Assembly: GCF_900112425.1 (NCBI RefSeq)
Contig: NZ_FOLP01000019.1
Coordinates: 51,610-115,609, forward strand
Length of the DNA: 64,000 nucleotides
Direction of reading: 5' to 3'
DNA from: Variovorax sp. OK212
Lineage (GTDB): Bacteria; Pseudomonadota; Gammaproteobacteria; Burkholderiales; Burkholderiaceae_C
How positions within the stretch are numbered: the first letter of the stretch is position 1; each line of letters opens with the position of its first letter. Below, piece after piece: positions 24,505 through 33,127 of the stretch. A program made the translations under genes and the position numbers. Below the pieces are notes generated by a model, which was given only the letters and a program-made list of their open reading frames with translations, had not been told where the DNA came from and ran no database searches.

Positions 24505-24857
24505 GACCTCTTGCCGAGCAGTTGAGGCGCCAGCGTCGCGCTGAGGCGCCGGCACGCGCCCCGTGGTTGGCAGCGTGATGCCTTTCTAAAACGCGCCGTT
24601 AGTGGATTATTGAGAAATTGCGGCATCTGCGACCGGTTGCTCGACAGCGGAAGGCGAGGGCGCCCTTGGAATCGCATCGCCGACGCTTGCGAGCGACGCC
24701 ATGCCCCATCCCCGGGCTCCGACAGGAGAACCCGGCACCTTCCCCAAGACTACTGCGCGACACCGCAAGTAGCTCTGCAACGGCCGCCTCGCTAGACTGC
24801 GCCCGCATCCACGGCCGCGCAGGCCGGGCCTTTTCATTCAACGCCCGAGGACACCCC
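24505..24857. other. Intergenic region after repA
   Basis: These 353 bp follow the initiator gene. Partially repeated GAGGCGCC motifs occur at about 24526-24552, which might fold at the transcript end, and a possible -10 TAGACT lies near 24794 for the next gene. No gene is supportable. Confidence 0.4.
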
Positions 24858-25283
24858 ATGCCGATCGACACCCTCGCCACGTGGCACCAACTGGTCGAGC
24901 GCCAGGACGCAGCGGGCCTCGACGCCCTGCTGGACGACGACGCGGTCTTTCATTCGCCGGTGGTGCACAAGCCGCAGGTCGGCAAGGCCATCACGCAGAA
25001 GTACCTGGCCGCCGCGTTCCAGGTGTTCTTCAACGACAGCTTTCGCTACGTGCGCGAACTCAAGGGCGAGCGCGACGCGGTGCTCGAGTTCACGCTCGAG
25101 CTCGACGGCATCAGCGTCAACGGCGTGGACATGATCAAGTGGAACGACGCCGGCAAGATCACCGAGTTCAAGGTGATGCTGCGGCCGCTGAAGGCCGTCA
25201 ACCTGATCCACGAAAAGATGGGGGCCATGCTCCAGGCCCACATGCAAGCCCAGGCCAAGGCTCAGCCCCAGCCCGGCCCCTAG
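24858..25283 (+). CDS. NTF2-like / SnoaL-like domain protein
   Basis: This 141-residue protein has the cone-shaped NTF2-like fold by pattern: the opening helix MPIDTLATWHQLVERQDAAG, LLDDDAVFHSPVVHKPQVG, a long middle helix with VFFNDSFRYVRELKG, and the closing sheet TEFKVMLRPLKAVNLIHEKM. The C-terminus is a Gln/Ala-rich tail. SnoaL-like proteins include isomerases, hydrolases and simple ligand-binding proteins, so no reaction can be assigned. It stands alone between repA and a convergent catabolic cluster, with its stop 1 bp before the 3' end of the next gene. Confidence 0.8.
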   Translation: MPIDTLATWHQLVERQDAAGLDALLDDDAVFHSPVVHKPQVGKAITQKYLAAAFQVFFNDSFRYVRELKGERDAVLEFTLELDGISVNGVDMIKWNDAGKITEFKVMLRPLKAVNLIHEKMGAMLQAHMQAQAKAQPQPGP

Positions 25284-25284
25284 C

Positions 25285-26244
25285 TCAATCGACGCGGATG
25301 TTGCGCGCCTTCACCAGCGCGCTCACGCGGGCGCTTTCGTCCTGCACGAACTTCGCGAACGCCTCGGGCGTGGTGCCCGCCGGCTCCAGGCCCAGCTGCA
25401 GCAGCTTCTGCTTCACGGCCGGCTCGTTCACCGCCGCCTGAACCGCCTTGCCCAGCTTCTGCACCACCTCGGGCGGCGTGCCCTTCGGCAGGAACACGCC
25501 GTTCCACTCCACCACGTTGTAGCCCGGCAGGCCTGACTCGGCCAGCGTCGGCGTGTCGGGCAGCCCCGGCACACGCTTGGCTGAGCTCACGCCCAGCGCG
25601 CGCAGCTTGCCGCCTTTCACGTAGCCCAGCGTCGAGGCCACGTTGCCGAAATAGGCCGACACCTGCTCGCCCATCACGTCGGTGAGCGCAGGCGCGCCGC
25701 CCTTGTAGGGCACGTGCATCAGGTTGATCCTGGCCTGCTCGTTGAGCGCCTCGCCCGCCAGGTGCGAGCCCGTGCCGCCGCCCGCCGAGGCGAAGCTCAG
25801 CTTGCCCGGGTTCTTGCGCGCGAAGTCGATGAACTCCGTCACCGTCTTGTACGGCGCCGTGGCCGGCACCACCAGGATCTGCGGCGCCGTGGCCACCAGC
25901 GACACCGGAATGAAGTCCTTCGCCGCGTCGAAGGGCAGCTTGCGCAGCGACGGGTTCACCGAGAAGGCCGAGGCGTCGTACAGCACCGTGTAGCCGTCGC
26001 CGGCGGCCTTGGCCACGTTGTCCGCGCCGATCACGCCGCCCGCACCGGGCCTGTTGTCGATGATGATCTGCTGGCCCAGCGCCGTGCTCATCTGCTGCGC
26101 GACGATGCGCGCGGTGTTGTCCGCGCCGCCGCCCGCTGCGTAGGGGACGACCATGCGGATCGGCTTGTCGGGCCAGGCAGCCCAGCCCAGCAGGGGAGCG
26201 CAGGCGGCCAGCGCCGCGACGGATTTCAGGAGTCGTTTGTTCAT
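25285..26244 (-). CDS. Bug-family (TctC-like) periplasmic solute-binding protein
   Basis: This 319-residue protein has a signal peptide (MNKRLLKSVAALAACAPLLGWAA, cleaved near residue 23) and the Bug fold markers PDKPIRMVVPYAAGGGADNTAR, IIIDNRPGAGGVIG, MHVPYKGGAPALTDV and VEWNGVFLPKGTPPEV. Such proteins capture carboxylates or their amides. No TctA/TctB membrane genes are nearby, so it is an orphan receptor. It is the last gene of a four-to-five gene minus-strand cluster with an amidohydrolase and a CoA-transferase, and its ligand is probably the substrate of that cluster. Confidence 0.9.
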   Translation of the reverse strand: MNKRLLKSVAALAACAPLLGWAAWPDKPIRMVVPYAAGGGADNTARIVAQQMSTALGQQIIIDNRPGAGGVIGADNVAKAAGDGYTVLYDASAFSVNPSLRKLPFDAAKDFIPVSLVATAPQILVVPATAPYKTVTEFIDFARKNPGKLSFASAGGGTGSHLAGEALNEQARINLMHVPYKGGAPALTDVMGEQVSAYFGNVASTLGYVKGGKLRALGVSSAKRVPGLPDTPTLAESGLPGYNVVEWNGVFLPKGTPPEVVQKLGKAVQAAVNEPAVKQKLLQLGLEPAGTTPEAFAKFVQDESARVSALVKARNIRVD

Positions 26245-26294
26245 GCCGGTGTCTCGGGTGTTCAAGGGGTCTCGGGTGTCCAGGGGTTGGTCGT

Positions 26295-27170
26295 TCAGGA
26301 AAAGTCGTAGAGCCGCGCCGGGTTGTCGACCAGCACGCGTTGGCGCTGGGCTTCGTCGGGCACCCAGGCGGCCAGCAGGTCGAACAGCTGCGCGTCGTCG
26401 GGCTTGCCGGTTCGTTCGGTGGGGTGCGGCCAGTCGCTGCCCCACACCACGCGATCGGGCGCTTGCCGCACCCACGCCTGCGCGAGCGCGACGGTGTCGG
26501 CATAGCCGCCCGCAGCGCCGAGCGCCGAGTCGAGGTAGGCGCCCGACAGCTTGATCCACGTGCGGCCGTTGTCGCGCAGCCGGCGCACCACGTCGAACGC
26601 GGGGTGTGCCTGTGCATCGGGCTGCGGCATGCGCGCCAGGTGATCGAACACGACGGTGCAGGGCAGCCGCGCGAGCAGCGCCGTGTGTTCCACGATCTGC
26701 CCGGCGTTCCAGTGCAGTTGCACATGCCAGCCGAGCGCATGCACGCGGTGGGCGAGCGGCTCGACCATGGAAAAATCCGTTGCCGTGCCGGCCGCGGTGT
26801 ACAGCGTGAAGCGAATGCCGCGGATGCCGCCCGCGTGCAGGCGCTCGAGTTCGGCGTCGCTCACGTCGGGGCGCACCACGGCCACGCCGCGCGTGTGCCG
26901 CGCGCCCAGTTCGCGGATGGCCGCCAGCGTCACGCTGTTGTCGATGCCGTGCACGCGCGGCTGCACGACCACCGTGCGCTGCGTGCCGATGCGCCGCTGC
27001 AGCAGGCGGTAGTCGCCTGCGGTCGCATGGTCGAGCATTGCATCGGCCGAGCCGTGCAGCGCAAAGCGGCGGTCGTACACGTGCATGTGCGCATCGCAGG
27101 CATCTTCGGGTGCACTGCTGGCGGGCTGGCGCGTGCCGCTGCTGTGCGGCACCACGAGGTCGGCGCGCAT
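26295..27170 (-). CDS. Amidohydrolase-family hydrolase, LigI-like (2-pyrone-4,6-dicarboxylate lactonase type)
   Basis: This 291-residue TIM-barrel hydrolase shows the metal-binding HxH in CDAHMHVYDRRFALHG near residue 28, VVVQPRVHG, GIRGIRFTLY, the barrel strand TVVFDHLARMP and the C-terminal Asp motif RVVWGSDWPHPTE. The pattern fits the amidohydrolase_2 branch containing LigI and 4-sulfomuconolactone hydrolase, which open lactones. It lies 4 bp after the CoA-transferase gene, so the two are co-translated. It could open a lactone ring or remove an ester before CoA activation. The exact substrate is unknown. Confidence 0.82.
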   Translation of the reverse strand: MRADLVVPHSSGTRQPASSAPEDACDAHMHVYDRRFALHGSADAMLDHATAGDYRLLQRRIGTQRTVVVQPRVHGIDNSVTLAAIRELGARHTRGVAVVRPDVSDAELERLHAGGIRGIRFTLYTAAGTATDFSMVEPLAHRVHALGWHVQLHWNAGQIVEHTALLARLPCTVVFDHLARMPQPDAQAHPAFDVVRRLRDNGRTWIKLSGAYLDSALGAAGGYADTVALAQAWVRQAPDRVVWGSDWPHPTERTGKPDDAQLFDLLAAWVPDEAQRQRVLVDNPARLYDFS

Positions 27171-27174
27171 GGCT

Positions 27175-28380
27175 TCAGTCGTCCGCGCGGCCGGCGGCCT
27201 CTTTCGCGGGCAGCACGCGCTGCGTGTGCTGGCCCAGCGTGGGCGCTGCGAAGGGCTCGGGCCCGGGCGTGCGGCCGAATTGCACGGGGCGGGTGAAGCC
27301 GCGGTACGAACCCAGCGTGGGATGCGCGAAGTTCGCGACCATGTCCTCGGCCAGCACCTGTGCGTTGTCGAACATGTCTTCCACCGTGCGCGCGGCGGCG
27401 CAGGGCACTTCTTCGCCGAACAGTTCTTCCCACTCGAGCGCGGTGCGTTCGGCCAGTGCGGTGCGCAGCCGGGGCACGATTTCCGCGAAGTGCTGCGCGC
27501 GCTTGCGCACCGAGTCGTAGCGCTCGTCGGCGGCCAGCTCGCCCAGGCCGACCTTGTCGCACAGCGCCCGCCAGAAGTGCGGCGTGTTGGCCGAGATGTA
27601 GATGTGCCCCTCGCGCGTGGGGTGGATGCCGGTGATGCCGCCCGAGCGCATGTCGCGTCCCACGTCCTTCGGCTCGCCCTCGGCCCACACCATGCGCGCC
27701 GACTGCATCGTGAGCGCGGAGCGCAGCAGCGACACGCCCACGAACTGGCCTTCGCCGCTCTTCTCGCGCTCGTACAGCGCGGAGGCCACGCCCGCGGCCA
27801 CCAGCGCGGCCGCGTAGTAGTCGACCACCGAGCCGTAGATGATCTCGGGCGGCTCGCCGCGCTTGCCCTGCAGCGCGCACATGCCGGTCATGGTCTGCAG
27901 CACCTGGTCGTAGCCGGCCTTCGCGCGCAGCGGGCCGGTCTCGCCGTAGCCCGTCACGCTGCAGTAGATGAGCCGCGGGTTCACCAGCTTCAGCTGGTCG
28001 TACGCAATGCCCAGACGGGGCGGCACGCTGGGGCGGAAGTTGTGCACCAGCACGTCGGCCGTGCGCACCAGGTCCATCAGCGCGGCCAGGTCATCGGGCT
28101 GCTTCAGGTCGAGCACCACGCCGAGCTTGCTGCGGTTCACGCCGATGAACGCGCGGCTCTCGGCCTCCAGCGTCGACGGGTACTTGCGCAGGTTGTCGCC
28201 CGTGGGCGGCTCGATCTTGATGACCTCCGCGCCCTGGTCGGCCAGCAGCGAGCAGCCATAGGGGCCCGCGATGTAGGCGCTCAGGTCGAGCACGCGCAGG
28301 CCGCTCAGCGGCCCCGCGGGACCGGTGCGCGCGGGCAGGCGCGTGCTGTCGTCCGCGGCGTGGGAGGCGGTGATGCTCAT
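27175..28380 (-). CDS. CaiB/BaiF-family CoA-transferase (class III)
   Basis: This 401-residue enzyme transfers CoA between carboxylic acids. Family marks are LSGLRVLDLSAYIAGPYGCS, LADQGAEVIKIEPPTGDNLR, NRSKLGVVLDLK, LVHNFRPSVPPRLG, YGETGPLRAKAGYD and the catalytic Asp in IYGSVVDYYAAALVAAGVA (about residue 190). It lies between a Bug-protein gene and an amidohydrolase gene in one minus-strand operon that also includes a CitE-like lyase. The set suggests activation of a hydroxy-dicarboxylic acid to its CoA ester, followed by C-C cleavage. Confidence 0.88.
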   Translation of the reverse strand: MSITASHAADDSTRLPARTGPAGPLSGLRVLDLSAYIAGPYGCSLLADQGAEVIKIEPPTGDNLRKYPSTLEAESRAFIGVNRSKLGVVLDLKQPDDLAALMDLVRTADVLVHNFRPSVPPRLGIAYDQLKLVNPRLIYCSVTGYGETGPLRAKAGYDQVLQTMTGMCALQGKRGEPPEIIYGSVVDYYAAALVAAGVASALYEREKSGEGQFVGVSLLRSALTMQSARMVWAEGEPKDVGRDMRSGGITGIHPTREGHIYISANTPHFWRALCDKVGLGELAADERYDSVRKRAQHFAEIVPRLRTALAERTALEWEELFGEEVPCAAARTVEDMFDNAQVLAEDMVANFAHPTLGSYRGFTRPVQFGRTPGPEPFAAPTLGQHTQRVLPAKEAAGRADD

Positions 28381-28390
28381 GGGTGTTTCC

Positions 28391-29389
28391 TCAATCGGCG
28401 GTGATGTTCTGTTGCCTGGCCAGCTTCTTCCAGCGCTCCACGTCGTCCGCGATGACGGTGCCGAACTGCGCCGACGTGAGCGGCGTGGCGATCGCGCCTT
28501 CGCGCAGGAAGTTGGCCGCGATGGCGGGCTTGGCCAGGATGCGGTTCACGGCGGTGTTGAGCTTGCCGACCACGTCGCCCGGCGTGCCCGCCGGTGCCAG
28601 CAGCCCCCACCACAGTTCGAATTCGTAGCCGGGCACCGCCACGGCCATGGGCGTGAGGTCGGGCGCGACGGGGCTCTGCGTCAGGCTGGTGATGCCCACC
28701 GCGCGCAGCTTGCCCGCACGCACCATCGGCAGCAGCGAAGGGCCGCTGGAAATCAGCAGCTGCGTCTGGTTGCCGATCAGGTCGGTCACGGCCGGGCCCA
28801 TGCCCTTGTACGGGATGTGCGCAATCTGCAGGTCGCCCACCTTGGCCTTGAGCAGCTCGGTGCCGAACTGGTTCACGCTGCCCGAGCCGGACGACGCGTA
28901 GTTGTACTGGCCGGGCTTGGCCTTGATGGCCGCGATGAGCTCGGCCGGCGTCTTGGCGGGGAACTCGTTGTTCACCGCGACGATGAACGGGCCCTTGGCG
29001 AACATGGCCACGGGCGCGAGGCCCTTCACCGGGTCGAAGGGCAGCCTGGTCTGCACGGCCGCGTTGGTCGTCATGCTCGAGGACACTGCCACCAGCGTGT
29101 AGCCGTCGGGCGTGGCGCGCGCCACCTGCCCGGTGCCGGTGTTGCCGCTCGCGCCGGGCCGGTTGTCGATGATCACGGGCTGCTTGAGCTCGTCGCCGAG
29201 CTCCTTGGCGACCTGGCGCGCGAAGGTGTCGTTCGATCCGCCGGCCGGGTAGGGCACGACGATGGTGATCGTCTTCGAAGGGAAGGCGCCTTGAGCGAAG
29301 GCTGTGCCGGCCAGCGTGGCAGCGGCAACGACGGCGAGCGTGCGCAAGCGAAAACCAAAGCGAAAGCGAACGGACGAGGGGAACTGCAT
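28391..29389 (-). CDS. Bug-family (TctC-like) periplasmic solute-binding protein
   Basis: This 332-residue protein has a signal peptide (residues 1-33, ending LAGTAFAQ) and the Bug motifs FPSKTITIVVPYPAGGSNDTF, VIIDNRPGASGNTGTG, IAHIPYKGMGPAVTDL and FELWWGLLAPAGTPGDV. The ATG at 29389 (MQFPSSVRFRFGFRLR) is preferred over an upstream ATG without a signal-like sequence. It is the second Bug receptor in this cluster and has no TctAB partner nearby. Two receptors with different sequences imply two ligands, or one ligand and its derivative. Confidence 0.9.
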   Translation of the reverse strand: MQFPSSVRFRFGFRLRTLAVVAAATLAGTAFAQGAFPSKTITIVVPYPAGGSNDTFARQVAKELGDELKQPVIIDNRPGASGNTGTGQVARATPDGYTLVAVSSSMTTNAAVQTRLPFDPVKGLAPVAMFAKGPFIVAVNNEFPAKTPAELIAAIKAKPGQYNYASSGSGSVNQFGTELLKAKVGDLQIAHIPYKGMGPAVTDLIGNQTQLLISSGPSLLPMVRAGKLRAVGITSLTQSPVAPDLTPMAVAVPGYEFELWWGLLAPAGTPGDVVGKLNTAVNRILAKPAIAANFLREGAIATPLTSAQFGTVIADDVERWKKLARQQNITAD

Positions 29390-29446
29390 TTTTGTCTCCG
29401 GGGTTTTTATGAATTCAGGAAGCGCGGTTGGCAAGCGGACGCCGGC

Positions 29447-30322
29447 TCAACGTGGCAGCAGCCCCAGGCTGCGTGCGCTCTGGACGATGGCGCGCGCGCG
29501 GACCACGAAAGGGCCGTCGATCATCTTTCCGTCCACCACGTAGGCACCGACACCGTCGGCATCGGCCACGCGCGTGGCCTCGACCACCTTGCAGGCGTGC
29601 GCGATTTCTTCGTCGGTGGGGCGGAACACGTCGTTGGCCATGGCGATCTGGCTCGGATGGATGCAGGTCTTGCCGAGGAAGCCGAGGTTGCGCGCCAGCC
29701 GGGCCTCGGCGCGAAAGCCCTCGGCGTCGCGAATGTCCGCGAAGGCGCTGTCGTAGGCATACAGGCCCGCTTCGCCCGCAGCGATGCGCACCGCGAACAT
29801 CGCCTGCTGGATGGCCGCCGGCTCGCGCCGCGCAATGCCCAGCGGCTCGAACAGGTCGCCCAGCCCCAGCTGCAGGCCCGCCACGCGCGGATGCGCCAGC
29901 GCCAGCTCCGACGCCATGCGCAAGGCCGCAGGCGTCTCGATGTTCAGCAGCAGGCCGATGGGCGCCTGCACGCCGTTGGCGCGCTCCGCACGCTCGATGG
30001 CTTCAATGGCGGTGCGCACGTGCGCCGCGCTTTGCGGCTTGGGCAGGTTGATGAGGTGCACGCCGGCCTGCGCCGCGGCCGCCACGTCGCGCTCGAAGTG
30101 CGGCGTGTCCATGGCGTTGATGCGCACGATCAGCGTCTTCGTCGACGCGGCCGTGGCCGCATCGCCGCGCACCAGGAACTGGCGCACGGTTTCGCGCGCC
30201 TCGTCCTTGCGCGGTTCGGACACGGCGTCTTCCAGGTCGATGCAGATGGCGTCCGCCGCACTGGCCAGTGCCTTGGCGAACAACTCGGGGCGGGAGCCCG
30301 GAACGAACAGTTTGCTTCTCAT
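29447..30322 (-). CDS. HpcH/HpaI aldolase, CitE-like (malyl-CoA/citramalyl-CoA lyase type)
   Basis: This 291-residue TIM-barrel lyase begins MRSKLFVPGSRPELFAKAL and has ICIDLEDAVSEPRKDEAR, LIVRINAMDTPHFERDV, LLLNIETPAALRMASELA with the metal-ligand Glu, GLGDLFEPLG with the second ligand Asp, and GFLGKTCIHPSQI. It is close to citrate lyase beta and L-malyl/citramalyl-CoA lyases, which cleave a hydroxy-acyl-CoA to acetyl-CoA and a 2-oxo acid. Paired with the CoA-transferase of the same operon it would complete a degradation route. It is the promoter-proximal gene, divergent from the LysR regulator. Confidence 0.87.
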   Translation of the reverse strand: MRSKLFVPGSRPELFAKALASAADAICIDLEDAVSEPRKDEARETVRQFLVRGDAATAASTKTLIVRINAMDTPHFERDVAAAAQAGVHLINLPKPQSAAHVRTAIEAIERAERANGVQAPIGLLLNIETPAALRMASELALAHPRVAGLQLGLGDLFEPLGIARREPAAIQQAMFAVRIAAGEAGLYAYDSAFADIRDAEGFRAEARLARNLGFLGKTCIHPSQIAMANDVFRPTDEEIAHACKVVEATRVADADGVGAYVVDGKMIDGPFVVRARAIVQSARSLGLLPR

Positions 30323-30397
30323 GAACGCAGTGTCTGCAGTTCATGAGCGAAGAAAAACAGGGGATGACTGCGATCAGATCATAGAAAATCTACTTTC

Positions 30398-31303
30398 ATG
30401 GAAACCGCGTACCTGCACAGCTTTCTCCTGGTGGTGGAGTCGGGCTCGATGTCCGAAGCCGCGCGCCGGCTCGACCTCACGCCCGGCGCCGTGGCCCAGC
30501 AGATCCGTGCGCTGGAGCGCGAGCTCCATGCGCCGCTGCTCGCGCGCGCCGGCCGCACGGTGCAACCGACCGAGGCCGGCCACCAGCTGGTGCAGCGCGC
30601 GCGCACGCTGCTGCGCGAGGTGAGCGACATCAAGGCGCTGCTCGGCAGCGAGGCGGCCGGCGGCGAGCTGGTCATCGGCACCATCAACACCGCCATCCAC
30701 AGCCTGCTGCCGGACATCCTCGCGCGCTTCGTGAAGACGCACCCCGGCGCCAAGGTGTTCCTGCAGTCCGGCACCACGGCCACCCTCTACAAGGGTGTGC
30801 AGCAGGGCGAGCTCGACGCGGCCGTGTGCCTGTACCCGCCGTTCGCGCTGGCCAAGACCTTCGACTGGTCCCTGCTGCGCGAAGAGCCGCTGGTGCTGCT
30901 CGCGCCGAGCCGCCTGGCGCGGCGCGATCCGCACGAGCTGCTGCGCACCTCGCCGCTCATCCGCTACGACCGCAACCTGGGCGGCGGCAAGCAGGCCGAC
31001 CGCTACCTGCGCGCCGCGGGCATCGTGCCGCAGGAGCGCTTCGAACTCAGTTCGCTGCTGGCCATTGCGATGATGGTCGACCGCGGCCTGGGTGTTTCGC
31101 TGGTGCCCGACATCGCGTCTCCGCTGCTCGACGGGCAGAAGGTCGTGAAGATCGCGCTGCCCTTGCCTTCGGAGCACCGGCGCTTCGGCATCCTGTGGCT
31201 GCGCGCGTCGGCGCGGCTCAGGTTGATCCAGGGCTTCGTGGACAGCGCGAGGCTGGTGACGGACGGCAAGGGCGGCACGCGCCGCACGGCATCGGTGCGT
31301 TGA
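30398..31303 (+). CDS. LysR-family transcriptional regulator of the catabolic cluster
   Basis: This 301-residue regulator has the N-terminal winged helix-turn-helix METAYLHSFLLVVESGSMSE with AARRLDLTPGAVAQQIRALE (residues 1-60) and a C-terminal effector domain (GELVIGTINTAIHSLLPDIL onward). It is divergent from the CitE-like lyase with a 75-bp spacer, the usual arrangement in which LysR proteins control the neighbouring operon. The inducer is presumably the cluster's substrate. The spacer contains ATCAGATCATAGAAAATCTA, AT-rich as expected for the binding site. Confidence 0.9.
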   Translation: METAYLHSFLLVVESGSMSEAARRLDLTPGAVAQQIRALERELHAPLLARAGRTVQPTEAGHQLVQRARTLLREVSDIKALLGSEAAGGELVIGTINTAIHSLLPDILARFVKTHPGAKVFLQSGTTATLYKGVQQGELDAAVCLYPPFALAKTFDWSLLREEPLVLLAPSRLARRDPHELLRTSPLIRYDRNLGGGKQADRYLRAAGIVPQERFELSSLLAIAMMVDRGLGVSLVPDIASPLLDGQKVVKIALPLPSEHRRFGILWLRASARLRLIQGFVDSARLVTDGKGGTRRTASVR

Positions 31304-31332
31304 CGCAACGGCGCGGTGCGCCGGTTCAGGTG

Positions 31333-31360
31333 CCTTCGATCGACGAAAACGGATCGAAGG
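31333..31360. terminator. Hairpin after the LysR gene, possible terminator
   Basis: CCTTCGATC (31333-31341) and GATCGAAGG (31352-31360) are exact complements around a 10-base loop, 30 bp past the LysR stop. No run of T follows on either strand, so it is at best a weak or Rho-assisted terminator. It may also be a remnant of deleted coding sequence. Confidence 0.35.
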
Positions 31361-31462
31361 TCAACGAACTGGTGAAGCCCGGGTCGGTGATCGCATCGCA
31401 TGCGAACGGGGTCGGCACGGTGAGCGGCAAGGTGCGCCCGGGCAGCAAGACAGATGCCTTCG

Positions 31463-32181
31463 TCAGGCTTGCTCTTTCGCCAGCCGCTGCCATTCGAATT
31501 CGATGCCGTGCCCCGCGCGGCTCGGTGCGAGCGCGAAGCCGTCCTGTATCTCCAGCGGCTGCGCGATGTAGCGGTCCAGCCCGAAGCCGTGGGCTTCGAG
31601 GTAGGCGCAGTTGGGAGTCGACGCCAACAGTTGCACGGTGACGTCGTGCGCGCCGTGCGAGGTCACGGGCAGGTTGAAGGCCTCGGCCAGGTGCGCGATC
31701 TTCATGAACGAGGTCACGCCGCCGCAGTTGGTGACGTCGGGCTCCGGAAAGCTCACGCCGCCGCTCTCGATCAGGTGCTTGAACTCCCACAGCGTGCGCA
31801 GGTTCTCGCCGGCCGCGATCGGCAGGCCGCCGTCGCGCAGCACGCGCGCATGGCCGGCCACGTCGTCGGGAATCAGCGGCTCCTCGAGCCACAGCGGGTG
31901 GTACGGCGTGAACGCGCGTGCCGCGCGAATCGCCTGATCGGCCGTCCATTTCATGTTGGCGTCGACCATCAGCGCAAACTCCGCGCCCAGGTGCTCGCGC
32001 ATCGCCGCGAGCCGTGCGACGTCTTCGCCGAGGCTCTTGCGGCCCACCTTCATCTTGATGGCGCGAAAGCCCTTCTTCAGGTTGGCGTCGGTCTGGGCGA
32101 GCAGCTTGTCGAGCGGCAGGTCGAGGTCCACGCCGCCCGCGTAGCAAGGCACGCGCGGGTCATGCCCGCCGAGCAGCTGCC
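31463..32181 (-). pseudogene. Remnant of an enolase-superfamily (mandelate racemase/muconate lactonizing) gene
   Basis: This is the C-terminal barrel of an enolase-superfamily enzyme, roughly the last 238 residues. It keeps QLLGGHDPRVPCYAGG, the catalytic KxK in RAIKMKVGRK, the metal ligands in LMVDANMKW, LWLEEPL and IAAGENLRT, and the His in TSHGAHD. The capping domain and start region (about 110-130 residues) are missing. Reading upstream, homology stops at about 32181, where a TonB-receptor fragment begins in another frame. An ATG at 32152 could start a 229-residue product, but without the capping domain it should not be active. Confidence 0.8.
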
Positions 32182-32480
32182 AGCTCGATCTGGTCCTGCA
32201 CGTACAGCGCCGCCACCCGCGCCTTGCCGCTGTTGTTGGCGTCGGTCGCGGCCTGGCGGTAGACCACCGGCGCGTAGGTGGTCGGAAACGCCAGCGGCAC
32301 CGTCACGCTGGTTGCCGTGTTGTTGACGAAGCCGGTGTTGCGGAAGTTGTCGGTGTCCTGCTGGCCGAGTTCGGCGCCCACGAGCAGCTTGTGCTTCACC
32401 GCGCCCGTGTTCAGCGAGAACGTCAGGTCGGTCTGGTTGAAGATGCTCTTGCGCGAGGTGGTGGTCGCAGGCCGAGGCGC
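32181..32480 (-). pseudogene. Remnant of a TonB-dependent siderophore receptor gene
   Basis: About 100 codons of barrel sequence survive: SIFNQTDLTFSLNTGAVKHK, LLVGAELGQQDTDNFRNTGF, ATSVTVPLAFPTTYAPVVYR and VAALYVQDQIEL. These strands are typical of the middle of ferric-siderophore receptors. Both the plug end and the C-terminal strands are lost. The left edge is fused to the enolase remnant, and the right edge runs into the promoter of the sigma-factor gene near 32480. It is not the missing part of the intact receptor at 34263, which is complete. Confidence 0.78.
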
Positions 32481-32566
32481 CCGGGCTGAACTGATCCCCG
32501 GCCGGCGCGTTGGGGCCGGATGTGCGAATGGTGCGAACGGGCTTCCGTTTGCTACAACCATCTGCT

Positions 32567-32585
32567 TACAATGAGAACCATTCGC
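32567..32585. promoter_or_regulatory. Fur-box-like site upstream of the FecI-type sigma gene
   Basis: TACAATGAGAACCATTCGC matches 13 of 19 positions of the Fur consensus GATAATGATAATCATTATC, including the inner AATGAnAAnCATT core. It lies 33 bp upstream of the sigma-factor start. Iron-replete Fur would repress the cascade here. Confidence 0.65.
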
Positions 32586-32617
32586 AACAAGTGCTGCGAC
32601 CGCATTGCAAGCCCTCC

Positions 32618-33127
32618 ATGCCCGCCACCGACGCCTCGATCCGCCTCGTGAACACGCTGTACAGCGACCATCACCCATGGCTGCTGGACATGCTGCGCCG
32701 CAAGCTCGGCAACCTGGACAACGCGGCCGACCTCGCGCACGACACCTTCGCGCGCATCCTGTCGTCGAACGAAGCGGGCCCGCTGCGTGAACCGCGCGCC
32801 TACCTGACCACCGTGGCGAGCCGCATCGCGGCGCAATACTTCCGCCGCCTCGCGCTGGAGCGCACCTACCTCGACGCCATTGCGCACCTGCCCGAGGCCA
32901 GCACGCCGTCGCCCGAAACCCGCCTGCTGGTCGTCGAGGCGCTCGCGGCCGTGAGCCGCGTGCTCGACGGCCTCAAGCCGCATGTGCGCGAGGTCTTCCT
33001 GATGGCGCAGCTCGACGGCCTGAGCTACCCGCAGATCGCCGAGCAGCTGGGCCTGACCCTCAACGTCGTGCAGAAGGCGATGGGCAAGGCCTACCGCCAC
33101 TGCTACGACGCCGTCTATGGCGATTGA
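32618..33127 (+). CDS. ECF sigma factor, FecI type
   Basis: This 169-residue sigma factor has region 2 (LYSDHHPWLLDMLRRKLGN, then AADLAHDTFARIL) and region 4 (LKPHVREVFLMAQLDGLSYP, then IAEQLGLTLNVVQKAMGKAY), with PRAYLTTVASRIAAQYFRR between. Size and sequence fit iron-starvation sigma factors. The ATG at 32618 is the first in frame after the Fur box. Its end overlaps the FecR-like anti-sigma gene by 11 bp. It should direct RNA polymerase to the TonB receptor gene when the receptor signals ligand. Confidence 0.9.
   Translation: MPATDASIRLVNTLYSDHHPWLLDMLRRKLGNLDNAADLAHDTFARILSSNEAGPLREPRAYLTTVASRIAAQYFRRLALERTYLDAIAHLPEASTPSPETRLLVVEALAAVSRVLDGLKPHVREVFLMAQLDGLSYPQIAEQLGLTLNVVQKAMGKAYRHCYDAVYGD

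Noticed and set aside
26245..26294. GTCTCGGGTGT duplication between the Bug and amidohydrolase genes
   Set aside because: Two imperfect copies in a 50-bp gap, too little to call a regulatory site.
31304..31462. Coding extension of the enolase remnant or a small gene after LysR
   Set aside because: Open frames exist but have no ribosome-binding site or recognisable product. Only a hairpin at 31333-31360 is supportable.
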